The notes beneath the pieces are model-generated. The model had not been told where the DNA came from, did not search any database, and worked only from the letters and a program-made list of their open reading frames with translations. 10,922 nt of DNA from Patescibacteria group bacterium (GTDB lineage Bacteria; Patescibacteriota; Microgenomatia; Levybacterales; UBA12049), in NCBI GenBank assembly GCA_018900295.1, contig JAHIGH010000077.1:1-10922 (forward strand). The letters are read 5' to 3'. Shown in pieces: positions 1 through 5,819 of this stretch. Made by a program: the position numbers and the translations under genes. Each line of letters begins with the position of its first letter. Positions within the stretch are counted from its first letter, which is position 1.

Positions 1-494
1 AATTGTGGGATTCTGGTTTTCATGAAGCAAGGCTTTTGGCCGGATTTATTGATAATCACAAAGAGGTTACACAGAAGCAGATGGATGCCTGGGTTTCGGA
101 TTTTGATAGTTGGGATGTCTGCGATCAGGTGTGTAGTAATCTTTTTAATAAGACTGCTTTTGCTTTTGGGAAAGCGCATATCTGGGTCAAGGACGAACGT
201 GAATTTGTGCGTAGAGCGGGCTTCGCGATGATGGCTGTTCTGGCAGTGCATGACAAAAAAACATCGGATGAAAAATTTCTGGAATTTTTTCCCTCGATCA
301 AAAAGTATTCAACCGATGAACGGAATTTTGTCAAAAAAGCCGTAAATTGGGCGCTAAGACAGATCGGCAAACGCAACAATAATTTATTGAAACATGCGCA
401 AGCACTTGCAAAAGAGATTCGCGAAATACCTTCTCCCGCGAGTCGTTGGATTGCCGGCGACGCGCTTCGTGAATTCTCAAAAAGAGCTACTTGA
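1..494 (+). CDS. DNA alkylation repair protein, AlkD-like (5'-truncated by window edge)
   Basis: The visible 163 residues match the C-terminal two thirds of the HEAT-like-repeat glycosylases that excise N3- and N7-alkylated purines (AlkD/AlkC superfamily). Seen directly: the HEARLLA motif near the left edge, then SWDVCDQVC (W37, D41), VRRAGFAMM (R70/R71), VNWALRQIGKRN (W117) and a closing ASRWIAGDALREF. From family knowledge, W37, D41, R71 and W117 have nearly the same order and spacing as the substrate-cradle residues Trp109, Asp113, Arg148 and Trp187 of Bacillus cereus AlkD, so the visible part appears catalytically complete. The frame is open to the left edge. The TTG at position 3 is most likely an internal leucine codon, so the true start lies outside the window. 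The gene ends in TGA, which overlaps the -35 box proposed for the next gene. Confidence 0.9.
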   Translation, partial: LWDSGFHEARLLAGFIDNHKEVTQKQMDAWVSDFDSWDVCDQVCSNLFNKTAFAFGKAHIWVKDEREFVRRAGFAMMAVLAVHDKKTSDEKFLEFFPSIKKYSTDERNFVKKAVNWALRQIGKRNNNLLKHAQALAKEIREIPSPASRWIAGDALREFSKRAT

Positions 495-526
495 CGTGCA
501 TACGCAAAATCATTAGGATAGATACT
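491..526 (+). promoter_or_regulatory. Predicted promoter of the zinc-ribbon gene
   Basis: TTGACG (491-496) and TAGGAT (514-519) are separated by exactly 17 bp. Transcription should begin near 525-527, leaving a leader of only about 9 nt before ATG 535, too short for a normal Shine-Dalgarno arrangement. The -35 box overlaps the stop codon of the AlkD-like gene. The boxes match the consensus at 5/6 and 4/6 positions, so this is a reasonable but unproven call. Confidence 0.5.
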
Positions 527-534
527 TACAGACC

Positions 535-1101
535 ATGAAAGATCAACCCGAACAGGAAATCAAGAAAGAAGAAGCTTGTCCCAAGTGTAAAAGCGCCTTA
601 GGAGAGATAGTCATTACTGCTACCGGCCGTAAATTACAGCGTTGCGTTGCAGGCTCATGGGATTCTGCTTCCCGCAAAGCAGTTGGCTGTGATTATGTGA
701 AATGGCTTGAAGTAGAGGCGCAGCAACTGGATGAAAAATGTCCCAAATGCGGAGAGCCGCTTGTGCTTTCAGTCACACGGTTTGGCAAAAAGATGAAAAA
801 GTGCAGCAAAGGGGGCTGGGACAAAGTTGAAAAGAAAGCAACCGGCTGTGATTATATTGAGTGGATCAACGGTACAACAGATCCCCTTGACGAAGAATGC
901 CCCGAGTGCGGCAAGAAGCTGGTACTTTACACAACAGCAAGCGGTAAAAAAATGAAAAAATGCAGTACATCAGGTTGGGATAGGGCAGCGAAGAAAGCTA
1001 CTGGTTGCGAGTATGTTTATTGGTTCAAAAGCTCTGATTATCCAAAGTCAAACGCGGCTTCACAAAAAAACGGCGAGGAGCATCTTCCCCCCGAAGAGTA
1101 A
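535..1101 (+). CDS. Triple zinc-ribbon repeat protein
   Basis: This 188-aa protein is built from three tandem ~53-residue units. Each has the pattern CPxC, about 18 residues, C, about 14 residues, C, with cysteines at 15/18/37/52, 69/72/90/105 and 122/125/143/158. Each unit also carries a basic GKKMKKC-like stretch (GRKLQRC in unit 1), a W-D pair before a lysine-rich turn, and a closing GC[DE]Y.xW. Four cysteines per unit imply one structural zinc per repeat. From family knowledge the layout resembles the C-terminal zinc ribbons of bacterial topoisomerase I, which bind single-stranded DNA, but there is no catalytic domain and the GWD...GCDY signature is not one I can name. Units 2 and 3 are more alike than either is to unit 1. 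A nucleic-acid-binding role is inferred. The protein is soluble, with charged tails at both ends. Confidence 0.75.
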   Translation: MKDQPEQEIKKEEACPKCKSALGEIVITATGRKLQRCVAGSWDSASRKAVGCDYVKWLEVEAQQLDEKCPKCGEPLVLSVTRFGKKMKKCSKGGWDKVEKKATGCDYIEWINGTTDPLDEECPECGKKLVLYTTASGKKMKKCSTSGWDRAAKKATGCEYVYWFKSSDYPKSNAASQKNGEEHLPPEE

Positions 1102-1123
1102 AAAACTTTATATATTAGAGCTT

Positions 1124-1157
1124 ATTTTTGACCACAAACGAGGCTATTTTTACCCCT
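1124..1157 (+). repeat. Left copy of direct repeat flanking the AAA/DUF4143 gene
   Basis: The core GACCACAAACGAGGCTATTT (from 1130) recurs at 2798 as GACCACAAGCGAGGCTGTTT, in the same orientation, with only two A/G differences. Both copies are preceded by a T-run and followed by a CCCT-type end. The two copies bracket only the 1271-2758 gene. This suggests insertion or recombinational capture of that gene, although a dispersed intergenic repeat is also possible. Confidence 0.7.
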
Positions 1158-1225
1158 AGCAGGTATTTTTTCTAGTTTTTTTGCCTTAATATGACTCCCT
1201 TGTAGTTTGAATTGTGTTGACAGTA

Positions 1226-1274
1226 ACATCATGATGTCCACATTATAATGTTGACAATTTTAACATTACAATGT
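1226..1274 (+). promoter_or_regulatory. Three ACAT-N4-ATGT-type palindromes (putative operators)
   Basis: ACATCATGATGT (1226-1237) and ACATTATAATGT (1240-1251) are both perfect 12-bp palindromes, with centres 14 bp apart. A third site, ACATTACAATGT (1263-1274), has perfect 5-bp arms and a mismatched centre, and it lies in the spacer of the predicted promoter. Three related dyads next to a promoter are the usual mark of a dimeric repressor. The regulator itself is not identifiable from the window. Confidence 0.5.
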
Positions 1275-1286
1275 ATGATTATGGCA
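1251..1286 (+). promoter_or_regulatory. Predicted promoter of the AAA/DUF4143 gene
   Basis: A consensus TTGACA (1251-1256) is followed after exactly 17 bp by TATGAT (1274-1279). The expected start point, about 7 nt downstream, is 1286, which is the A of an in-frame ATG. This promoter overlaps the upstream in-frame ATG at 1271 and so favours a leaderless start at 1286. An upstream TTGACA at 1217-1222 with TATAAT at 1244-1249 has a 21-bp spacer and is a weaker alternative. Confidence 0.55.
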
Positions 1287-2758
1287 TGGATGGTTTAAAA
1301 GTATTAGAAATAATTAAAAAGATAAATCCTTGGTTCAAAACTAATCAAGTACCCTCCTCGCTGCTTGAACCATTTAAACGGAGAGAATTTTATACTCTTG
1401 AGCGAGATATTATTCGGCTTGATATGGCAACTCTCATTATTGGTGCGCGAAGAGTAGGTAAGAGCGTGTTAATGTATCAGTTAATTGACAGTTTATTAAA
1501 AAAAGGCATAGATGGTAAAAGAGTACTATTTATCCAGGGTGATAATCCGATATTAACCGAATATGCTGTAAGCGGTAATTTAATTGATTATATTCTCGAA
1601 CTTTATCAAAAGTATATAATAGACAAATCATTTGATGAGCTTAAGGAGATCATTTATATATTTATTGATGAAGCGCAAAATTTGTCAGCCTGGGAGACAG
1701 AAGTTAAAGCAATAATTGATCAGAAGTTTAAGATAAAATTTATTATTACTGGCTCATCTAGTTTTGAATTACGAAGAGGTGCACAAAATCCTTTAACGGG
1801 AAGGGTTATTATTCAGCCTATTTTTCCTTTCAGCTTTGCTGATTACGCTCGTTATTTTATAAAAAGAGAGGAACAAATAAAATTTGAAACTACAATTAAC
1901 GAAATTTCCACACAATTTAAAGCTGCCTTAATGAACGGCGATTTAAATGAGACGCTCAAATTAGCAAAAAATGCACAAGTTTTAATTGATAAATACAATT
2001 TAAAGGTAAAGTTTGAAAATTATTTGTTTTTTGGTGGTTTTCCTTGGGTTGTTGCAAATATAACAAGTCACGATCACGCGAAATATTTGAGAGATTTACT
2101 TACAACAACAATTTCTAAAGATATAATGACTCAGGTGGAAATACGTGATGCCCAATCTTTTGAGAGATTAATGGTAAATCTTTGTTTTATGGCTGGAACT
2201 ATAATAAAGTATAAATATTTTGCTGATACTTTAGGAATAGATGAACGGTCTGTAATAAAATATATAGATTATTATATAGATTCACATTGGGCATTTATTA
2301 GTTCTCCATATGTTTTTCATAATAAGCCGGATTCAGTAAAGACAGAAAAGAAGATTTATATCATAGATAGCGGCGTTATTAATACGCTCTCTTTTAAGGA
2401 TGAGTCTGATTTTAAAACAGATAGAACCCATAAGGGGCATGTATTAGAAAATGTCATTCATAATCATCTATTAGCCTTTAAGCAATTGGCTATTGGTACT
2501 TTTCAAAGTTTTGTCCCTTTTTGGATTGAAAGCGAGACAGGAAAAGAAATAGATTTTATTTTTGAAGTTAAAGGGGGAGTGATACCAATTGAAGTAAAAC
2601 AGAAAATAAGTCATGATGGTAGTGATTCTGATATACTTAAAGATTTTCTTAATAAAAGAGTATCTGCAAAATTTGGAATTCTTACGACAGAAGAAACATT
2701 AGAAGTGAATGACAGAATATTGAGCCTGCCTTCTTTATTGCTTATATTACTTCTGTAA
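1271..2758 (+). CDS. AAA family ATPase with DUF4143-type C-terminus
   Basis: This 495-aa protein has the standard arrangement of the widespread AAA_14/DUF4143 family. The ATPase module shows Walker A GARRVGKS (58-65), Walker B IYIFIDEAQN (128-137), sensor-like ITGSSS (159-164) and a conserved LTGR (176-178) before PIFPFSF. The C-terminal module (about 270-495) contains IYIIDSGVIN and a nuclease-like E393...D428...E441-V-K443 pattern resembling a PD-(D/E)XK core. The biological role of the family is not settled; archaeal and CPR genomes often carry many copies. No Shine-Dalgarno precedes either ATG. The predicted promoter favours translation from ATG 1286 (MDGLKVLE), which would remove five residues. 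The gene is visibly more AT-rich than the genes to its left and sits alone between direct repeats, which suggests lateral gain. Confidence 0.88.
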   Translation: MYDYGMDGLKVLEIIKKINPWFKTNQVPSSLLEPFKRREFYTLERDIIRLDMATLIIGARRVGKSVLMYQLIDSLLKKGIDGKRVLFIQGDNPILTEYAVSGNLIDYILELYQKYIIDKSFDELKEIIYIFIDEAQNLSAWETEVKAIIDQKFKIKFIITGSSSFELRRGAQNPLTGRVIIQPIFPFSFADYARYFIKREEQIKFETTINEISTQFKAALMNGDLNETLKLAKNAQVLIDKYNLKVKFENYLFFGGFPWVVANITSHDHAKYLRDLLTTTISKDIMTQVEIRDAQSFERLMVNLCFMAGTIIKYKYFADTLGIDERSVIKYIDYYIDSHWAFISSPYVFHNKPDSVKTEKKIYIIDSGVINTLSFKDESDFKTDRTHKGHVLENVIHNHLLAFKQLAIGTFQSFVPFWIESETGKEIDFIFEVKGGVIPIEVKQKISHDGSDSDILKDFLNKRVSAKFGILTTEETLEVNDRILSLPSLLLILLL

Positions 2759-2790
2759 ATAATATCTCGCGATTAGTGAGACAATAACCC

Positions 2791-2824
2791 ATTTTTTGAC
2801 CACAAGCGAGGCTGTTTTGTCCCT
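2791..2824 (+). repeat. Right copy of direct repeat flanking the AAA/DUF4143 gene
   Basis: The core GACCACAAGCGAGGCTGTTT begins at 2798 and follows the ATPase stop codon by about 40 nt. It pairs with the copy at 1124-1157 in the same orientation. The sequence just before it, around ATTAGTGAG (2773-2781), also loosely resembles ATTAGAGC before the left copy, so the repeated unit may be somewhat longer and degraded. Confidence 0.7.
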
Positions 2825-2894
2825 GAATTTTGATCATTAAATAATCACTCAAGATATTAGCAAATGAGCATTTAGCATCCTCTAATAGATTTTT

Positions 2895-3048
2895 GTAACT
2901 GCTCACTAGCCATAATTTTCTAATGTTAAAAAATCCCTCCTAGCCTCCCTTTAGCAAAGGGAGGAATTCCCTCCTTTTTAAAGGAGGGTAAGGGAGGATT
3001 TCATTAGGCACGAAATTTTAGGTTAATTGTACCCCAGTGAGCAGTTAC
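2895..3048. mobile_element. 154-bp MITE-like element, IS66-type ends
   Basis: The ends are perfect 13-bp inverted repeats, GTAACTGCTCACT (2895-2907) and AGTGAGCAGTTAC (3036-3048). Immediately outside is a perfect 8-bp direct repeat, AGATTTTT (2887-2894 and 3049-3056), as expected for a target-site duplication. From family knowledge, IS66-family elements begin with GTAA and make 8-bp duplications, so this is best read as a non-autonomous derivative mobilised in trans. There is no transposase reading frame inside. The interior contains a strongly palindromic purine/pyrimidine block (2931-3001). The intact duplication and unmutated ends suggest a recent insertion. The family assignment is inferred from ends and duplication length only. 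Confidence 0.8.
2931..3001. repeat. Three-way-junction palindrome inside the MITE
   Basis: Two 9-bp hairpins lie side by side: CCTCCCTTT/AAAGGGAGG (2944-2952 with 2956-2964, loop AGC) and CCCTCCTTT/AAAGGAGGG (2969-2977 with 2980-2988). They are enclosed by an outer stem AAATCC/GGATTT (2931-2936 with 2996-3001). The result is a cloverleaf-like fold possible on either strand. One strand is almost all C/T and then A/G in alternating blocks. It may be the working core of the element or an older repeat carried by it. Confidence 0.7.
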
Positions 3049-3099
3049 AGATTTTTCACTCGCAAAACAGGTTGAATCAGGCTATAATAAGGATCAGAA

Positions 3100-3198
3100 A
3101 TGGATACTACGAAAAAAGAGCAAGAGATAATCAACGCAAACAAGCAATTGATTGAAATATACGAGCAAAAAATTTCTGATGTTTTAAGTGAAATATAA
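3100..3198 (+). pseudogene. Remnant resembling the C-terminus of a type I restriction-modification subunit
   Basis: ATG 3100 opens 32 codons ending in TAA (3196-3198). It is preceded at 6 nt by AAGGA (3089-3093), the only good Shine-Dalgarno-like site I see in the window. The peptide, with KKEQEIINANKQLIEIYEQK at its centre, has the look of the helical C-terminal tail found on type I HsdS/HsdM proteins (pattern EQ-x2-[IV]-N-A-N-K-Q-L-I-E). No specificity or methylase domain remains: the frame meets TAA at 3088 just upstream, and the MITE lies 50 bp further up. Its stop is 2 nt before the ATG of the RloC-like gene, an operon-style junction consistent with prrC/rloC genes residing in hsd loci. 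A genuine small protein is possible but less likely. Confidence 0.5.
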
Positions 3199-3200
3199 CC

Positions 3201-5606
3201 ATGATAAGCAAAATCTCAAAACTCGATAAAATTGCTAAGTTCTCTTCCATTACGCAAGAGAAAGTTTTTCAATATGGCGGGAAAGGAAAAAACTGCAATA
3301 TCGTTTTTGGGTTTAATGGATCAGGAAAAACCACCTTATCAAACGCAATTTAATTTTTCGCCGATAACTCATTTATTAGCGAGGATGAAAAAAAGGAAAT
3401 ATATGATGACATAAAGAATGCCGATGATTCCGTTGTTGAGCTAAGCATGCAAGGAAATTCTACAATAAAGTATCCTGCCAATAGCGCACACAGTAAAAAA
3501 ATTTACATTTTCAATTCAAATTTTGTCGCCACTCATGTTTTTAATGGCACCAAAGGGAAATTAAAGAAATTTTCAAACATAGGCGGTGAGATTAAAAACA
3601 AGGAAATTGATAATATCAACCAACAAATTGAGATACTTGATGAGGAAAAGAAGAAACTAGAAAGCGAGAATACAAAATTTGATGAGAAACACGAAGAAAT
3701 TACAAAATACAGAAGTAAAAGTTTCGGAAAAACCTTGACCGATAAGAATAAAAGGCTTTTGACTCAAGATTTGAATAATGTTCAATTGCCGAATGATACT
3801 GTTGAAAACCTTGATGCAAAACTCACTTCACTTTCTGCTGATTATGAGTTAAGCAAAAAACAGACGGAGCTGAACGCTGATCTTGAAGAATTGCGACAAC
3901 TAAATTTTAGTTCGTTGATTTTGGATTTTCCAAAAATAGATGAACTTTTGTCAAAAAATATTAAACAACTGTCGAAAGAGGTTTTAGAAAAAAAGATAAA
4001 AGAAGTCCAGAATCATTTTTCAGACGATCAACATAAACAAAGCGTTGAGAAGTGGTTTAGATTTGGTAAAGATGTTCTAGAGAATACAAACGAAAACAGT
4101 GAGAAACACTGCCCGATTTGCAATACAGATATTACAGAACGGATAGGTTTAATCTTGAAAGATTACCAGGGATATTTTGACGAAAGCTACGAAAATTTTA
4201 TCAAAGATTTGAAACTTAAAAATGATGATATTTCTACGGACATTGCCACTCTTGAACAACACGAACTTAATGCTGGCAAATTAGAAAAATTGCAAATCAA
4301 GTATGTAAAATTGCTAGGAGACCTTTCTTTTGAAAAATTTGATTTTAAAGATATTAAAGCAGACTTTGTTGAGCTAGAAAAAAGTTTTAAATCAAAGAAT
4401 GGAAATGTTCAAAACAATTTTTCAAAACCGCAAAATATAGCAGATAATATAACCGCTCTCACTCTTGCTTTGACCGCCTTTCAAGAACTCAAAGACAATA
4501 TTTTAAAGCTTTTGGAGTCAAAAAAATTAAACACTCACACCATTGAGGGGCAAATTAGGCAGACTTATAACGAAATTATCGTATTGGAATTTAATCAAGC
4601 TGATAAACTTGGGGCAATAGAAAAACATAAAGCCAACAAAAAAAGAATTACAACCATAGTAGACAGTAAAGAGGAGGGGCTACCTTCCTGGAAGAATAAA
4701 CTGCTCGAGGAATTAAAGAAACTTAAAACTGAATCAAAAAGTATTTCTAAGTACCTAAACAAAATGGGCATAGACCATTTTGATATTGATATTAACGAAG
4801 AGAAACAAGACGAAAATATTATAATCAAATACAAAAATTCGGCGAGCGAAAAAAATAAACTCAAGAATTGCCTAAGCGACGGCGAAAAAACAGCCCTAGC
4901 CTTTGCTTATTTTTTAAGTAAATTTGAAAATGAAATAAATACAGATGTAAAAGTCAAAGAATCGGTTGTTGTTATTGATGATCCGATTTCAAGCCTTGAC
5001 GATAATAGATTATACAGCACAGCTCATTTAATTTGGCGTAATTTCGAAGAAGTTAAGCAGTTGATTGTTTTGAGCCATAATTTTCTCTTTCTAAAATTTT
5101 TCAATTCTTTCTATAGCGGAAAGGCAAATTGTTTATTTTTAGATCAAGACAAGATATGCGAGCTTCCTGATGAATTGAAAAACTTTGAAACACCTTACTT
5201 TTTTATGCTTCAAGAGTTGATCAATTTCCAAAGTGGAAAAATTTTATATACTCAATGTTGTAGATATCTGCCAAATTATACTCGCAGAGTTCTAGAAACA
5301 TTTTTATCGTTTAAGTTTGCCAAAATATCAAGCACAAAAAATAAAAATTACAGTGCGGAGATAGAAGATTTTGATGATAATATTAACGAAACAAGCCTTG
5401 AAGAAAAATTGAAAAAAGAGTTAGTTGATAAGATTAAGGAAGTAAAAAATATTTCTGATAAATTTGCTCATGGCAATCTACAACATATACAGGAAAATTT
5501 CTATATTTCAGAAGCTGATTTGAAAACACTTGTGCAAAATACAATTTGCGTAATTGAAACAATGGATAATTTACACAAAACTTGTTTTGTTAAAATTGAA
5601 GAATAG
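3201..5606 (+). pseudogene. Full-length RloC/PrrC-like AAA_13 gene interrupted by an in-frame TAA
   Basis: ATG 3201 opens a frame beginning MISKISKLDKIAK that reaches a clear P-loop, FGFNGSGKTTLSNAI, then stops at TAA 3351-3353 (codon 51). The same frame resumes at once with FFADNSFISEDEKKEIYDD and runs without further stops into the long ORF at 3447-5606. The spacing is a multiple of three: 50 + stop + 31 + 719 codons, 801 in total, a normal size for RloC-type proteins. One base change, for example TTA to TAA, explains the break. TAA is used as a normal stop by several genes here, so recoding is unlikely. The start follows the upstream remnant's stop by 2 nt. Either the ATPase is inactivated, a truncated product starts at 3447, or the base is an assembly error. 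Confidence 0.85.
3447..5606 (+). CDS. AAA_13 zinc-hook ATPase, RloC/PrrC-like, lacking its Walker A because of the upstream stop
   Basis: This is the open 719-residue part of the interrupted gene. In order it shows an early IYIFNSNFVATHVF motif (19-32); long heptad-rich coiled coils (about 45-215 and 245-430) around a CPIC zinc-hook (222-225); the ABC signature LSDGE (476-480); Walker B SVVVIDDP (506-513); and the switch histidine in LIVLSHN (H544). The C-terminal region has YTRRVLETFL (R613, E617) and DKFAHGN (H675), which resemble the Arg-x3-Glu ... His triad of PrrC/RloC anticodon nucleases, though the E-to-H distance is longer than in PrrC. RloC is known as a zinc-hook, DNA-damage-responsive tRNA nuclease linked to type I restriction systems. 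ATG 3447 is only the first in-frame methionine after the TAA and has no ribosome site, so real expression from it is doubtful. Confidence 0.75.
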   Translation: MQGNSTIKYPANSAHSKKIYIFNSNFVATHVFNGTKGKLKKFSNIGGEIKNKEIDNINQQIEILDEEKKKLESENTKFDEKHEEITKYRSKSFGKTLTDKNKRLLTQDLNNVQLPNDTVENLDAKLTSLSADYELSKKQTELNADLEELRQLNFSSLILDFPKIDELLSKNIKQLSKEVLEKKIKEVQNHFSDDQHKQSVEKWFRFGKDVLENTNENSEKHCPICNTDITERIGLILKDYQGYFDESYENFIKDLKLKNDDISTDIATLEQHELNAGKLEKLQIKYVKLLGDLSFEKFDFKDIKADFVELEKSFKSKNGNVQNNFSKPQNIADNITALTLALTAFQELKDNILKLLESKKLNTHTIEGQIRQTYNEIIVLEFNQADKLGAIEKHKANKKRITTIVDSKEEGLPSWKNKLLEELKKLKTESKSISKYLNKMGIDHFDIDINEEKQDENIIIKYKNSASEKNKLKNCLSDGEKTALAFAYFLSKFENEINTDVKVKESVVVIDDPISSLDDNRLYSTAHLIWRNFEEVKQLIVLSHNFLFLKFFNSFYSGKANCLFLDQDKICELPDELKNFETPYFFMLQELINFQSGKILYTQCCRYLPNYTRRVLETFLSFKFAKISSTKNKNYSAEIEDFDDNINETSLEEKLKKELVDKIKEVKNISDKFAHGNLQHIQENFYISEADLKTLVQNTICVIETMDNLHKTCFVKIEE

Positions 5607-5610
5607 TCCC

Positions 5611-5728
5611 GCCGTCCGTCCGCCGAAAAGTTTTGGTCGCGAAGTGCTGAGATTAATAACTGCCGCCCCAAGTGAAAAATCTACAAAGGACGAAAAACAT
5701 GGTGAATCGTAACCAAAACCGTGAAAAT
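5611..5728 (+). repeat. Left copy of ~115-bp direct repeat flanking the RloA/RloB cassette
   Basis: This copy aligns end to end with 7601-7720 in the same orientation, with scattered differences and small indels. The best-preserved part is AAAAACATGGTGAATCG[T/C]AACCAAAACCGTGAAAA, 35 nt at 5693-5727 against 7685-7719 with a single mismatch. A second conserved block is GCGAAGTG...TTAATAA (about 5638-5659). The two copies bracket exactly the two-gene cassette. No known RNA or terminator fold was recognised in it. Confidence 0.8.
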
Positions 5729-5781
5729 ACAACATTTTTTATCTATTTTTCGAGGTTTTCCACAAATTATTGTATTAATGC

Positions 5782-5819
5782 TTGCAATTAACTCAAATAT
5801 CTGTTAAGATGGCATGGTA
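5782..5819 (+). promoter_or_regulatory. Predicted leaderless promoter of the RloA-like gene
   Basis: TTGCAA (5782-5787), a 17-bp spacer and TAAGAT (5805-5810) place the expected transcription start at about 5817-5819, directly on the ATG at 5819. No Shine-Dalgarno is present upstream. The promoter lies inside the flanking repeats, so the cassette carries its own promoter when it moves. Confidence 0.55.

Larger units (their letters stand above)
2759..3099. other. Gene-poor gap of ~340 bp between the ATPase and the restriction remnant
   Basis: I see no convincing protein gene here. The gap holds the right flanking repeat of the ATPase cassette, then AT-rich sequence with stops in all forward frames (about 2825-2886), then the MITE-like insertion (2887-3056 including its target duplication). 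The remainder leads into a TATAAT/AAGGA stretch (3083-3093) before the small ORF at 3100. If the insertion is removed in thought, the joined sequence still gives no long reading frame, so any upstream restriction gene was already lost. Confidence 0.6.

Noticed and set aside
2764..2782. TCTCGC/GTGAGA hairpin after the AAA/DUF4143 gene as a terminator
   Set aside because: The stem is short with a wobble pair, and the T-run begins about 11 nt further on, inside the flanking repeat.
3232..3414. A 60-codon open frame across the Walker A region of the RloC-like gene
   Set aside because: It is one base out of frame with the P-loop coding frame that starts at 3201 and shows no recognisable sequence; it is a shadow of the interrupted gene.
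5607..5818. A short protein read through the repeat (frames containing KNMVNRNQNRE)
   Set aside because: The conserved peptide spans only the 35-nt core. Outside it the two copies diverge in frame and end differently, so nucleotide-level conservation is the better explanation.
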